From CAZLBV01 sp964557845 (GTDB taxonomy: Bacteria > Acidobacteriota > Aminicenantia > Aminicenantales > Aminicenantaceae), in contig CAZLBV010000063.1 of NCBI GenBank assembly GCA_964557845.1, positions 1-30,110 on the forward strand: a DNA stretch of 30,110 nucleotides, given 5' to 3'. The notes below the pieces were generated by a model that saw only the letters and a program-made list of their open reading frames with translations, searched no databases and was not told the DNA's origin. Positions 1 through 8,310 of the stretch are shown piece after piece. Position 1 is the first letter of the stretch. Every line of letters starts with the position of its first letter. The position numbers were made by a program, and so were the translations under genes.

Positions 1-1235
1 CCTATTACCAGACCCAGCAGCACCAACAGGACAGTGGCCGTGTGGCTGAATCGAACTGCCTTTTTATCCCCGGCATTTCGGCCGAAAAAAGGCTGCCAGA
101 TATCCCGGACAATAAAAGATGCTCCGCTGTTAACTGTAGAGCTGAAGGTTGACATAAAAGCCGCCAGTAAACCGGCAATTACTACCCCCCGGATCCCTAT
201 TGGAAGAAAATCCTTTAAGACCAAGGGCATAACTTTTTCAGAATCCTGAACTCCCGCGATCCCAGTCAAAGCGATCAAAACGATCCCCATAGCCATAGCC
301 CATCTAACCACCAGAAAAACACTCCAAGCCGCCCCGATCTTAGCTGCATCCCGTTCATTTTTTGCCGCCAGAAAACGTTGGAAATCATACATCTGCGCCG
401 GGCCTCCTGCATTCATAAGGAGGCCTTTTAAAAACCACACGATAACCAGAGCTCCGAACCATTCAAAAGAGGCATTTTCAGTGCCGGAAAATTCCGGTAT
501 TTTCCAGGGGATCCGAAGCGAAGCAAAACCATCAGGGAGGCCTTTAAGTGCCTCCGGATTCAATCTTAACCAGGCCGTTCCCGCAATAAATACGCTCGCC
601 ATTGTCAGTATAATGGTTTGGATCACATCAGTAACAACCACACTATAGAGCCCTCCTAAGATCACATAAAGAGTGGTGACTCCTATAATCAAAGCGGCCA
701 GAACATCGGCCTGATAATCAATAAAGAGCCGTTTAAGCCAGAGTGCATTAACATGCTCTGCCAGGGAATCCAAGGGGATATATACCGAGGCAAATTTGCC
801 GATCCCTTGATAGGCATAACCAAGAAAACTTGCCTGGGTAAGAATGGCCATCACAGCATAGGCTGTACGAGCCACCTTTCCGGCATTGTTTTCCCCGAAC
901 CGGGTCCTCATCCACTCGGCTGCAGTCATAACCTTGGAACGCCGCACCCATTTTCCCATATAGGCAAGAAAAAAAGCACCCATCAGAAATCCCCACATCC
1001 AGTGGTGCCACATGGATTTCATTCCCAGGAGAAACAGTATGGATACGATCCACATGGTGCCGGTAATATCAAAATTCGAAACTGAACCGGACATGGCCAA
1101 GGGCAGCCAAGAGAGTCTTTTCCCCCCTAAAAAATAACTTTCCAGATCCTGGGATGCACGTTTTTTATAAGCGAACCCGAGGCCGATCATAAAAGCAAAG
1201 TAAATAATAACTATTCCATAATCTATACAAGCCAT
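1..1235 (-). CDS. Sodium:solute symporter (SSS family), C-terminus cut by window edge
   Basis: Reading the minus strand from the ATG at 1235 gives an uninterrupted frame to base 1, beginning MACIDYGIVIIYFAFMIGLG. It is a multi-pass membrane protein: a first transmembrane helix is followed by a YFLGGKRLSWLPLAMSGSVS stretch typical of the SSS (solute/Na+ symporter) family. Later helices carry VIIGVTTLYVILGGLYSVVVTD-like and GGPAQMYDFQRFLAAKNERD-like signatures of sugar or organic-solute members. The family couples Na+ entry to uptake of a sugar, amino acid or carboxylate; the substrate cannot be read here. The start lies 5 bp after the stop of the URO-D-like gene, and a purine-rich GGAGAATAGGCGG precedes the ATG, so the two are almost certainly co-transcribed. 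About 411 residues are visible; SSS proteins usually run to 500-600, so the missing part is the C-terminal end. Confidence 0.9.
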   Translation of the reverse strand, partial: MACIDYGIVIIYFAFMIGLGFAYKKRASQDLESYFLGGKRLSWLPLAMSGSVSNFDITGTMWIVSILFLLGMKSMWHHWMWGFLMGAFFLAYMGKWVRRSKVMTAAEWMRTRFGENNAGKVARTAYAVMAILTQASFLGYAYQGIGKFASVYIPLDSLAEHVNALWLKRLFIDYQADVLAALIIGVTTLYVILGGLYSVVVTDVIQTIILTMASVFIAGTAWLRLNPEALKGLPDGFASLRIPWKIPEFSGTENASFEWFGALVIVWFLKGLLMNAGGPAQMYDFQRFLAAKNERDAAKIGAAWSVFLVVRWAMAMGIVLIALTGIAGVQDSEKVMPLVLKDFLPIGIRGVVIAGLLAAFMSTFSSTVNSGASFIVRDIWQPFFGRNAGDKKAVRFSHTATVLLVLLGLVI

Positions 1236-1240
1236 TCCGC

Positions 1241-2491
1241 CTATTCTCCCGATCGATAGGAATGGACCGCATCGTACATAGCGACTATATTCTCAGGAGG
1301 GACATCTGCCAATATATTGTGGACTTGCTGAAAAACAAATCCTCCTCCTTGATTCAGGATCTGCACTTGCTTTCTTACATGGGCAGCAACTTTTTCGGGT
1401 TCGGCGCCGGGGAGAATGTCACGAGTATCACAGCCTCCTCCCCAGAAGGTTAATTCCCGGCCGTAATCCCGTTTTAATCGATCGACATCCATGCCGGCGG
1501 CATTAATCTGAACTGGATTGATGGCATCCAAACCAGCTTCGAGCAATTCAGGAATAAGAGGCCGAATTCCCCCGCAGCAGTGGAGCATAACTTTAACATC
1601 CGACAATTCACGGACCCGTGCCCACATTTTTTTATGAAAAGGCTGATAAAACCTACGGTACATTTCCGGAGAGATCAGAGGGCCTTGCTGACCACCCAGA
1701 TCATCTCCAAAAAGGACAATGTCAATATAGGGGCTGACAGCCTTTATCCACTTTTCCAATGCCTTAAGGTGAATTTCACACAATTTTTCCGATAGTTTCA
1801 GAATATCATCAGGATAAAGTCCCAGGTAAAGCAGATAATTATCCATTCTATACAGCATTTGAGGTATCTCGAACATATTCCCCCCAAAAAGACCAATGAC
1901 AGCACGATCGGTTGTGTTGCGAAGTTCCTTGGCACGTTCGGACATCTCGTCTAATCCAGCTTTATCCAAAGGCAGATGAGCCCCGGGATGCGCAACTCCA
2001 GTCCAGATGGTATCGGAAAGAATACTCTCCAAGTCGGAAAAATCATCTCCATGGATCCCCCTCTCCATTAAAGGGAAATAGGTCTGTTCAAAATAGATAC
2101 AGCCCTTCTTTTGAACTCCCAATTCGCGGCCGTTATCAGAAAGAAGGTACCAATCATCTCCCCTTTTTTCCAGATTTACATAAAAGGGCACGTAGCAGGG
2201 TGTACCATCGGGGAGAATCCATTCTTTCCAGTCTTTATCCTCAGTCAAGAAACCGCGGCCCATTTCAATAGTATCAATCCCAAATAGATCGAGCACATCA
2301 TCATCGACCACTGCCAGCTGTTGAACCATATCATATACCCGGATAGCAAGGGCCGGCAGCCCAAGATGCTTTCTGAGTTTGTGATAAGAAAGAGCAGCTA
2401 TCCCTGATGACCTATGCCCGGAAAGATCGATCGGAACCCGATCCGGAGATCTATGATTTAAGGCAGCCAAAACCCTTTCCCTTGATGTCAT
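1241..2491 (-). CDS. Uroporphyrinogen decarboxylase-like (URO-D / MtaA-CmuA superfamily) protein
   Basis: 416-residue cytoplasmic protein of the URO-D fold. The N-terminus (TSRERVLAALNHRSPDRVPID) is typical of the large URO-D-related group found in anaerobes, not of housekeeping HemE, which is nearer 350 residues. Visible features are the HCCGG motif at residues 304-308 and GGGCDTRDILP near 351-361. H304, C306 and C354 reproduce the H-x-C-(n)-C zinc site of the cobalamin-dependent methyltransferases MtaA/MtbA/CmuA. A methyl-transfer role is therefore as likely as a decarboxylase role; the substrate is unknown. ATG at 2491 is preceded by GAGG with about 8 nt spacing. It is followed after 5 bp by a sodium symporter, which suggests that the imported solute feeds this enzyme. 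No corrinoid protein is seen nearby. Confidence 0.85.
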   Translation of the reverse strand: MTSRERVLAALNHRSPDRVPIDLSGHRSSGIAALSYHKLRKHLGLPALAIRVYDMVQQLAVVDDDVLDLFGIDTIEMGRGFLTEDKDWKEWILPDGTPCYVPFYVNLEKRGDDWYLLSDNGRELGVQKKGCIYFEQTYFPLMERGIHGDDFSDLESILSDTIWTGVAHPGAHLPLDKAGLDEMSERAKELRNTTDRAVIGLFGGNMFEIPQMLYRMDNYLLYLGLYPDDILKLSEKLCEIHLKALEKWIKAVSPYIDIVLFGDDLGGQQGPLISPEMYRRFYQPFHKKMWARVRELSDVKVMLHCCGGIRPLIPELLEAGLDAINPVQINAAGMDVDRLKRDYGRELTFWGGGCDTRDILPGAEPEKVAAHVRKQVQILNQGGGFVFQQVHNILADVPPENIVAMYDAVHSYRSGE

Positions 2492-2540
2492 CGAAATATC
2501 CTCAGGAATAAATTTAAACCAGAAGAAGTATACCTTACAC

Positions 2541-2553
2541 TTACTTGAAGTAA
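2541..2553. promoter_or_regulatory. Inverted repeat in the divergent 2492-2642 intergenic region
   Basis: TTACTT-G-AAGTAA is a perfect 6+1+6 inverted repeat. Looser symmetry extends outward (TATAC on the left, GTATA on the right). It lies between the divergent URO-D-like and kinase-like genes. A plausible plus-strand promoter (TTGACT at 2565, then CAATAT after 17 bp) sits beside it. It could be an operator serving either direction; no matching regulator is identified. Confidence 0.3.
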
Positions 2554-2642
2554 AAGTATAAAAGTTGACTTTAGAAAGAATCTTTTACAATATTAAATAT
2601 TATTAGCTGATACTATTTTTGCTTTGATATCAAATTTATTCT

Positions 2643-3755
2643 ATGAAACTTGGAATAATTATTAATCCGATCGCGGGAATGGGTGGTCCGGTCGGCTTAA
2701 AAGGCACCGATGGCTCCGACATCTTGAAAAAGGCAGTCAGATTAGGAGCCAGATCTCATGCGCATGCCCGGACTCAAGCGGCTCTTCAGGCGCTTCTCCC
2801 ACTCAAGGGACAGCTGGAAATTTTGACCTGCCCTTCGCCGATGGGGGAACAAACTGTCAGGGAGTTCGGTTTAAAACCCTATATCCTTCCCCTTTCCCTA
2901 AAAGAAAATACCTCTGCAGAAGATACAGTTCGAGCGGCCAGAATGATGCAGAGAAAAAAAGTGGACCTGCTGCTTTTTACTGGAGGAGATGGTACGGCCA
3001 GAGATATTTTCCAAGCAGTAGGAAATGCCTTGCTGGTCCTGGGTATTCCCTCCGGAGTTAAAATTCATTCCGCTGTCTATGCCGCTAATTCTGTTAAAGC
3101 CGGCGAATTGGCAAAACTTTTTTTTGAGGGGAAACTTAGAGAAAAACGGGATACTGAAGTTATGGATATCAACGAGGAAGATTACAGACGGGGACGCTTA
3201 TCTACTCGTCTCTTTGGATACTTGAGCATCCCCTTTAAGAAAAATTACATTCAAAACCAAAAAGCAGGAAGTCCTCCTAGTGAAAAATACTCTCAGGAAG
3301 CCATTGCAGCTGAGATCATAGAAAATATGGACGATGAATATTTTTACATCATCGGCCCAGGAACAACCACAGGAAGCGTCATGGAAAAACTTGGGCTTCC
3401 CCATACCCTTTTAGGTGTGGATCTGGTCTACGGAAAAAAACTCATCGCCCGTGACCAGAATGAATCAGAACTACTGAAAAAAACCAACGGTCGAAAAATG
3501 AAAATACTGGTTACTCCTATTGGAGGCCAAGGATTTATATTTGGACGGGGGAACCAGCAGATAAGCCCCAAAATCATCCTACAGGCGGGAAAAGAGAACA
3601 TAGCGGTTGCTGCCACTAAAACAAAACTTAACTCTCTGAACGGCCGCCCCTTGCTGGTTGATACCGGAGACAATCGGGCAGATTCCCTTCTGCGCGGATA
3701 TATCAAGGTGATAACAGGATATAAAGAGTCAGTGATCTACCCCGTATCTTTCTGA
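2643..3755 (+). CDS. ATP-NAD kinase-like protein, AcoX/COG3199 type
   Basis: 370-residue cytoplasmic protein. It starts MKLGIIINPIAGMGG and carries the diacylglycerol/NAD-kinase nucleotide motif GGDGT at residues 114-118 (LLLFTGGDGTARD). The next conserved block, GIPSGVKIHSAVYA, and the C-terminal VTPIGGQGFIFGRGNQQ match the ATP-NAD kinase/AcoX family, which is longer than the 290-residue housekeeping NAD kinase. Members are often found with acetoin or keto-acid genes; the true substrate of most is unproven. No good Shine-Dalgarno precedes the ATG. It is followed 89 bp later by the aminotransferase, which has its own promoter, so co-transcription is possible but not required. Confidence 0.82.
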   Translation: MKLGIIINPIAGMGGPVGLKGTDGSDILKKAVRLGARSHAHARTQAALQALLPLKGQLEILTCPSPMGEQTVREFGLKPYILPLSLKENTSAEDTVRAARMMQRKKVDLLLFTGGDGTARDIFQAVGNALLVLGIPSGVKIHSAVYAANSVKAGELAKLFFEGKLREKRDTEVMDINEEDYRRGRLSTRLFGYLSIPFKKNYIQNQKAGSPPSEKYSQEAIAAEIIENMDDEYFYIIGPGTTTGSVMEKLGLPHTLLGVDLVYGKKLIARDQNESELLKKTNGRKMKILVTPIGGQGFIFGRGNQQISPKIILQAGKENIAVAATKTKLNSLNGRPLLVDTGDNRADSLLRGYIKVITGYKESVIYPVSF

Positions 3756-3795
3756 TTTAAATTAAACCTTACAGGGACCAATATAGGCTGCAGCA

Positions 3796-3824
3796 TTGAC
3801 CTGTCTTTTGCACAATGATATAAG
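3796..3824 (+). promoter_or_regulatory. Sigma-70 promoter for the aminotransferase/omega-amidase pair
   Basis: TTGACC (3796-3801), a 17-bp spacer and TATAAG (3819-3824) lie just upstream of an AAGGAG ribosome-binding site at 3830-3835 and the ATG at 3845. Confidence 0.6.
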
Positions 3825-3844
3825 CAGTAAAGGAGCAAAAAAAA

Positions 3845-4987
3845 ATGATGTTACGATCAAAACTCCCTGAAGTCGGTGTGACCATATTTTCGGTCATGTC
3901 CAAACTGGCTAACGATTACCATGCAATCAACCTTTCTCAAGGATTTCCGGATTTCAATACCTCCCAGGAATTAGTGGACCTGGTGAATAAAAACATGCTC
4001 TCAGGACATAATCAATACGCTCCCATGCAAGGAGTCCCTGTCCTGAGAAAAAAAATTAGTGAAAAAGTCAAAAAAATCTATAACGCAGTTTATGACCCTG
4101 AGAGCGAGATCACGGTAACGTCTGGTGCTACCGAAGCACTCTTTTCCGCGATCACTGCTGTTGTCCATCCCGGCGATGAAGTATTGGTGTTTGAACCAGC
4201 CTATGATGCCTATGTCCCCACTATTTTGCTTTGCGGCGGCATTCCTGTATTTTCACAACTTGCACATCCGGAATATCAATACGATTGGAAGGCTGTTAAA
4301 AAGAAAATATCGAAAAAAACCCGAGCAATTATCCTTAACTCTCCCCATAATCCCTGCGGGACCGTGCTTTCCCATGATGATATCAAAGAATTGATCTCCA
4401 TTGTTCAGGATACATCTATTATGATCATAAGTGATGAGGTCTACGAACATATTATTTTTGACGGTAGGATCCACGAAAGTCTCTGCCGCTATCCTGAATT
4501 AAAAATAAGAAGTTTTATCATCAGCTCTTTTGGTAAAACATACCACACGACCGGATGGAAGACCGGTTATTGTCTAGCCCCTCTGGATTTATCCCGTGAA
4601 TTCCAAAGGGTTCATCAGTTCGTAACCTATGCTGTCAATACTCCCGTGCAGTATGCTTACGCCGAGATCCTGGAAAAAGAACAAACCTATCTGGGACTAT
4701 CTGATTTCTATCAGAAAAAAAGAGACCTTTTCATCAAGGTCATTCAGGATTCCCGTTTTAAAGCTATTCCCTGTTCAGGAACCTATTTTCAGATTCTTGA
4801 TTACTCTGCCATTTCTGATGAAAATGACCTGAATTTCGCCAACCAGCTAGTCCGTGAATTCGGTATCGCAGCTATCCCGCCATCGGTTTTCTATCATAAA
4901 AACGGAGATCATCGGGTCCTGCGATTTTGTTTTGCTAAAAAAGACGATACCCTTAAAGAAGCGGGGAGAATAATATGCAGGATTTAA
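3845..4987 (+). CDS. PLP-dependent aminotransferase, methionine/glutamine transaminase (YbdL/KAT) type
   Basis: 380-residue fold-type I class I/II aminotransferase. The N-terminal blocks NLSQGFPDF and YAPMQGVPVLRKKI are hallmarks of the kynurenine/glutamine-transaminase K and YbdL group. Substrate and cofactor positions are visible: NSPHNPCG with N165, SDEVYEH with D197 and Y200, and the Schiff-base lysine K231 in SSFGKTYHTTGWK. The family transaminates methionine, glutamine and aromatic amino acids with 2-oxo acids. A strong AAGGAG sits 9 nt before the ATG. The last 13 bp overlap the start of the omega-amidase gene, so the two are translationally coupled. The pairing supports the glutamine transaminase-omega-amidase route, in which the alpha-ketoglutaramate produced is hydrolysed and transamination of keto-methylthiobutyrate is pulled forward. 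The preferred amino acid is an inference. Confidence 0.92.
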   Translation: MMLRSKLPEVGVTIFSVMSKLANDYHAINLSQGFPDFNTSQELVDLVNKNMLSGHNQYAPMQGVPVLRKKISEKVKKIYNAVYDPESEITVTSGATEALFSAITAVVHPGDEVLVFEPAYDAYVPTILLCGGIPVFSQLAHPEYQYDWKAVKKKISKKTRAIILNSPHNPCGTVLSHDDIKELISIVQDTSIMIISDEVYEHIIFDGRIHESLCRYPELKIRSFIISSFGKTYHTTGWKTGYCLAPLDLSREFQRVHQFVTYAVNTPVQYAYAEILEKEQTYLGLSDFYQKKRDLFIKVIQDSRFKAIPCSGTYFQILDYSAISDENDLNFANQLVREFGIAAIPPSVFYHKNGDHRVLRFCFAKKDDTLKEAGRIICRI

Positions 4988-5742
4988 CTGTATCTCTTAT
5001 CCAAACCGGGCTGTTCTGGGAAGATAGACAGGCCAATTTGACTATGCTTGAAAAAAAGATAGACAAGATCGAGAAGACCGATCTGATCATCCTACCAGAA
5101 ATGTTCAACTCAGGTTACACCATGCATGCCCGGGATCTAGCCGAAGAGATGGAAGGCCCTTCTGTAATATGGCTTCAAGAAGTAACTGCTGAAAAAAAGG
5201 CAGATTTAATTGGCAGCCTTATTATTTCTGAAAACGGTAACTACTATAACCGACTGCTGTGGGTAAAACCTGACGGAAAAACATTTTACTATGACAAAAG
5301 ACATCTTTTTCGAATAGAAGGGGAAGATAAAGTCTACACCAAGGGGAACAGCAAGCTCACGGTTGAACTAAATGGATGGAAAATCCGCCCTTTTATCTGC
5401 TATGACATTCGTTTTCCTGTCTGGGTACGTAACTTTGGGAATGAGTACCATGCTGCTGTATTTATAGCTAATTGGCCGGAAAAACGATCTTTTCACTGGA
5501 AAACACTGCTCGCCGCAAGGGCGATAGAAAATCAGGCATACGTCATCGGTGTAAACCGGGTTGGCAAGGATGGAAATGGAATAGCGTACAGCGGAGACTC
5601 GACCGTGATCGATGCGTCCGGAAAGATTCTTTTTGAACAAACCCAACTAGAATGTGTCCAAACAATCACCTTATCCCATTCTGCCCTGCTAGAATACCGT
5701 AAATCCTTTCCGGTGTGGATGGATGCGGATTCAGAAGTGTAA
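4975..5742 (+). CDS. Omega-amidase, nitrilase superfamily (YafV/Nit2 type)
   Basis: 255-residue carbon-nitrogen hydrolase. The catalytic triad is visible: E42 in LIILPEMFNSGY, K108 in YYDKRHLF, and nucleophile C142 in RPFICYDIRFP. Length and the DKRHLF and CYDIRFPVW signatures match omega-amidases (YafV, Nit2), which hydrolyse alpha-ketoglutaramate to 2-oxoglutarate and ammonia, and not nitrilases or beta-ureidopropionases. No signal peptide. Its ATG lies inside the end of the aminotransferase gene (13-bp overlap, different frame), so translation is presumably by termination-reinitiation. The partner gene fits: glutamine used as amino donor yields the substrate of this enzyme. Confidence 0.92.
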   Translation: MQDLTVSLIQTGLFWEDRQANLTMLEKKIDKIEKTDLIILPEMFNSGYTMHARDLAEEMEGPSVIWLQEVTAEKKADLIGSLIISENGNYYNRLLWVKPDGKTFYYDKRHLFRIEGEDKVYTKGNSKLTVELNGWKIRPFICYDIRFPVWVRNFGNEYHAAVFIANWPEKRSFHWKTLLAARAIENQAYVIGVNRVGKDGNGIAYSGDSTVIDASGKILFEQTQLECVQTITLSHSALLEYRKSFPVWMDADSEV

Positions 5743-5760
5743 GTGCATCAGTTTTTTTTT
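5711..5760 (+). terminator. Possible weak intrinsic terminator after the omega-amidase gene
   Basis: GATGC and GCATC arms (about 5 bp, large loop) span the stop codon and are followed by AG and eight T residues (5753-5760). It sits between two convergent genes, where a terminator is expected, but the stem is weak. Confidence 0.35.
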
Positions 5761-5769
5761 ACTTTAAAT

Positions 5770-6804
5770 TTAACTATGATAATAATCGATGTTTTCAGGC
5801 AGAACAATATCTATCTGCATCATAATGTTTTTGGGAACCTTTTCTTTCAAAACCACATGCCGGTAGAGCGCATATAGGCCTTCGTAACCCTGCCTTTCAG
5901 ATTGCTGGCTGATCAGGCAGTCAATCCCGCCCGATTTAAGATAAGTAATATTATCTTCAACCAGATCGTATCCGATGACATAAATTTCACTGGGAGCCGG
6001 ATTCAAGAGGAGGTACTCCGCCACCATATGAGTGTTGGCATTAGTTACAAAAAGTCCTTTGAGATCTTTGTTCTCTGCTATTATTTTCCCAAAGATCTGG
6101 TTTCTTTCATCCTGGCTCTTATCTCCATCAATTTCATAAACTTTTGTCCCAACCTCTGGGCAGATCCGGTAATAGGTTAGGAAACCATTCACACGGTTAT
6201 CGATATGGATATCCTCAGGAAGAATTCGCAGAATCACTATCGTTCCTTTTTCCTTCACAAGCATATGCATTATTTTCCCTGACAAGATCCCACTCTGATA
6301 GGAATCCTGACCGATAAAAGAAATATAATCAGCATTGGGAATAATCGAGTCAAAAAAAACATATGGGATAAAATGCGGGATATCCTGCACAAACTTTTTA
6401 AATACTTTAGTAACAACAGGTGCTATCAGCAGTCCATCCAAGGTCGAATGGTAAATTTTTCTAGCTAATCTGTTAATGAAATCATGAGAATATTTATCAT
6501 AAAAAAAATATTTTATATTAATTCTCTGCTGAGATAGTTCATTCATCGCTTTCTCGATCCCTTTCAGAGGGAGGGTCCAATATCTGCTGTCTTGTTCCGG
6601 TTCAGGCATAACAACACCAAAAGTGAAAGTTTTTGCTAGTTTCAAATTCATGGCAAAAATATTCGGTTTGTAATCCAGCTGTTCGATTATTTTCCTGACT
6701 TTTTTTTCGGTTTCTTTGGAAACTCTCCCCCTTTTATGCAAGACACGGTCGACAGTTCCAATGGAAACACCAGCTTTTTTGGCTATCTCTTTGATTGTAG
6801 TGAT
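5770..6804 (-). CDS. LacI/GalR-family transcriptional regulator, apparent ATC start
   Basis: Sugar-responsive repressor with an N-terminal LacI helix-turn-helix (TTIKEIAKKAGVSIGTVDRV, then LHKRGRVS) and a periplasmic-binding-like effector domain of about 280 residues. The domain contains FGVVMPEPEQ and GLLIAPVVTK blocks. The first ATG/GTG/TTG in frame is the TTG at 6741, but starting there would delete most of the DNA-binding helix. The HTH continues upstream in frame to codon ATC at 6804. That codon falls exactly where family members have their initiator Met (M/I-TTIKEIA), and a GAGG at 6811-6814 stands 6 nt before it. Starting at ATC gives 344 residues, the usual family length. It is divergent from galM-araBD and is the obvious candidate to bind the palindrome upstream of araB. 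A sequencing error in an original ATG is an alternative. Confidence 0.85.
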   Translation of the reverse strand: MTTIKEIAKKAGVSIGTVDRVLHKRGRVSKETEKKVRKIIEQLDYKPNIFAMNLKLAKTFTFGVVMPEPEQDSRYWTLPLKGIEKAMNELSQQRINIKYFFYDKYSHDFINRLARKIYHSTLDGLLIAPVVTKVFKKFVQDIPHFIPYVFFDSIIPNADYISFIGQDSYQSGILSGKIMHMLVKEKGTIVILRILPEDIHIDNRVNGFLTYYRICPEVGTKVYEIDGDKSQDERNQIFGKIIAENKDLKGLFVTNANTHMVAEYLLLNPAPSEIYVIGYDLVEDNITYLKSGGIDCLISQQSERQGYEGLYALYRHVVLKEKVPKNIMMQIDIVLPENIDYYHS

Positions 6805-6842
6805 TTCAGACCTCGTTAAGCTATGAACATAAATATCTTGAC

Positions 6843-6869
6843 TGTATAAACATCCCTTATTTTTGTCAA
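6843..6869 (-). promoter_or_regulatory. Possible promoter of the LacI-type regulator
   Basis: On the minus strand a perfect TTGACA (6869-6864) is followed by TATACA (6848-6843), with a short 15-bp spacer. It lies about 40 bp upstream of the proposed ATC start. Confidence 0.35.
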
Positions 6870-6948
6870 GAGAAGAGCGAAACAGAAGTTCCTCCTTTTT
6901 TAGAATCCTGAATCAGAAAACAAAAAAGAATATGTATAAAGGTTTAAC

Positions 6949-6977
6949 TTGATTTAAAAAACCGGCTGATATATTTT
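6949..6977 (+). promoter_or_regulatory. Candidate promoter of the aldose epimerase gene
   Basis: TTGATT (6949-6954), 17-bp spacer, TATTTT (6972-6977), about 80 bp before the galM ATG. No clear LacI-type palindrome was found around it, unlike the araB promoter. Confidence 0.4.
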
Positions 6978-7057
6978 TAATAATCTCTGAATGTTGGATT
7001 CAAAGGGTTGCTCCTGGAACAAGGCGTTAAAAATAATTTTTTTCCCGGAGATATATC

Positions 7058-8242
7058 ATGAATAAAAAAAACTCTTTTATCTGGTCTATATCAGTTTTTG
7101 TTTGCGGTTTTTTGCTTTTTGCGATCATATTCCCGGCATGCAGCAACCAGGAGAAAAAGCAAAAACCTGCCACAATTTCAATAAAAGGAATGGGGGAAAT
7201 GTCGGTAAATAAAGAAATCTTTGGAAAATTGGCAGATGGGACAATTATAGATCTCTTTACAATCGAAAATTCGCAAGGTATGGTCCTCAAGATCATAAAT
7301 TATGGCGCGATTGTCGTGGCTTTGGAAACTCCTGATCGACATGGAGAAAAGGCGGATATCACCCTCGGACATGATAATATTTTGGGTTATCTCAATTCAT
7401 CTCCTTATTTTGGGTGTATAGTCGGCCGCTATGGAAACCGCATCGCTAAGGGAAAATTCACATTGGAAGGGAAAGAATATTCTCTGGCTGCTAACGATGG
7501 CGAAAATCATCTGCACGGAGGAATAAGAGGATTTGACAAAGTTGTATGGGAAGCAAGGTCTTTTACAGAGGAACAGAAGACTGGAGTTGCTCTTTCCTAT
7601 TTAAGTAAAGATGGAGAAGAGGGCTATCCCGGAAATCTTAAATGCGCTGTTGTTTACACTCTTACTGAATCCAACGAATTTATAATAGAATACCAGGCCT
7701 TGACCGATAAAGCCACACCGGTCAATCTCACTCATCACAGCTATTTTAATCTTGCAGGACAGGGGAATGGTGATATTCTTTCCCATGAACTCTTGCTAAA
7801 TGCTGACCATTATACTCCTGTTGACCAAGGATTGATCCCCACCGGAGAGATCCGCTCCGTTCATAACACTCCCATGGATTTTTTAAAACCTACAGCGATC
7901 GGGGCCAGGATTGAAGCGGTAGTAGGAGGTTATGACCATAATTTTGTACTCAACAAGGAGGAGGGTGAGTTTATTTTAGCGGCACGGATTTATGATCCCG
8001 CCAGCGGCCGAATCATGGAGGTGGTTACGACTGAACCGGGTATTCAGTTTTATTCGGGTAATTTTCTGGATGGCTCTATTATTGGAAAAGCGGGTAAGGT
8101 TTATAAAAAGCACTATGGGCTCTGCCTAGAAACACAGCACTTTCCTGATTCTCCCAATCAAGCTCATTTCCCCTCCACTATTTTATATCCAGGTGAACAA
8201 TACAACAGTAAGACCATATATAAATTTAAAACAGATAATTAA
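7058..8242 (+). CDS. galM: Aldose 1-epimerase (mutarotase), probable lipoprotein
   Basis: Interconverts alpha and beta anomers of free sugars. The galactose-mutarotase signatures are clear: GENHLHGG (H151, H153), THHSYFNLAGQG with catalytic H227, GYDHNFVL with D294, and ETQHFPDSPNQAHFP with the general base E358. Unlike E. coli GalM (346 residues), this 394-residue protein has a positively charged N-terminus, a hydrophobic helix and a Cys (IIFPAC, C28) resembling a lipobox. It is therefore probably anchored in the envelope and acts on sugars before import. GGAG lies 7 nt before the ATG. It is the first gene of the plus-strand arabinose cluster, 117 bp ahead of araB, and may have its own promoter. 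Similar lipoprotein mutarotases occur in other envelope-rich heterotrophs. Confidence 0.92.
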   Translation: MNKKNSFIWSISVFVCGFLLFAIIFPACSNQEKKQKPATISIKGMGEMSVNKEIFGKLADGTIIDLFTIENSQGMVLKIINYGAIVVALETPDRHGEKADITLGHDNILGYLNSSPYFGCIVGRYGNRIAKGKFTLEGKEYSLAANDGENHLHGGIRGFDKVVWEARSFTEEQKTGVALSYLSKDGEEGYPGNLKCAVVYTLTESNEFIIEYQALTDKATPVNLTHHSYFNLAGQGNGDILSHELLLNADHYTPVDQGLIPTGEIRSVHNTPMDFLKPTAIGARIEAVVGGYDHNFVLNKEEGEFILAARIYDPASGRIMEVVTTEPGIQFYSGNFLDGSIIGKAGKVYKKHYGLCLETQHFPDSPNQAHFPSTILYPGEQYNSKTIYKFKTDN

Positions 8243-8263
8243 CCTGAATAATCCAGGTTAATT
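8237..8263 (+). other. 10-bp perfect inverted repeat at the end of galM
   Basis: AATTAACCTG (8237-8246) and CAGGTTAATT (8254-8263) form a 10-bp stem with a 7-nt loop over the galM stop codon. No T-run follows, so it is not a standard terminator. It could stabilise or attenuate the galM mRNA ahead of araB. Confidence 0.5.
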
Positions 8264-8310
8264 GACTTGATCGAAGATACTTTTTAAGAAAAAGTAGATT
8301 TGATTAAAAA

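Noticed and set aside
753..1085. 110-codon plus-strand frame
   Set aside because: Antisense shadow of the sodium symporter reading frame.
6739..6741. TTG as start codon of the LacI-type regulator
   Set aside because: It would remove most of the helix-turn-helix, which continues in frame upstream to 6804 with a well-placed GAGG.
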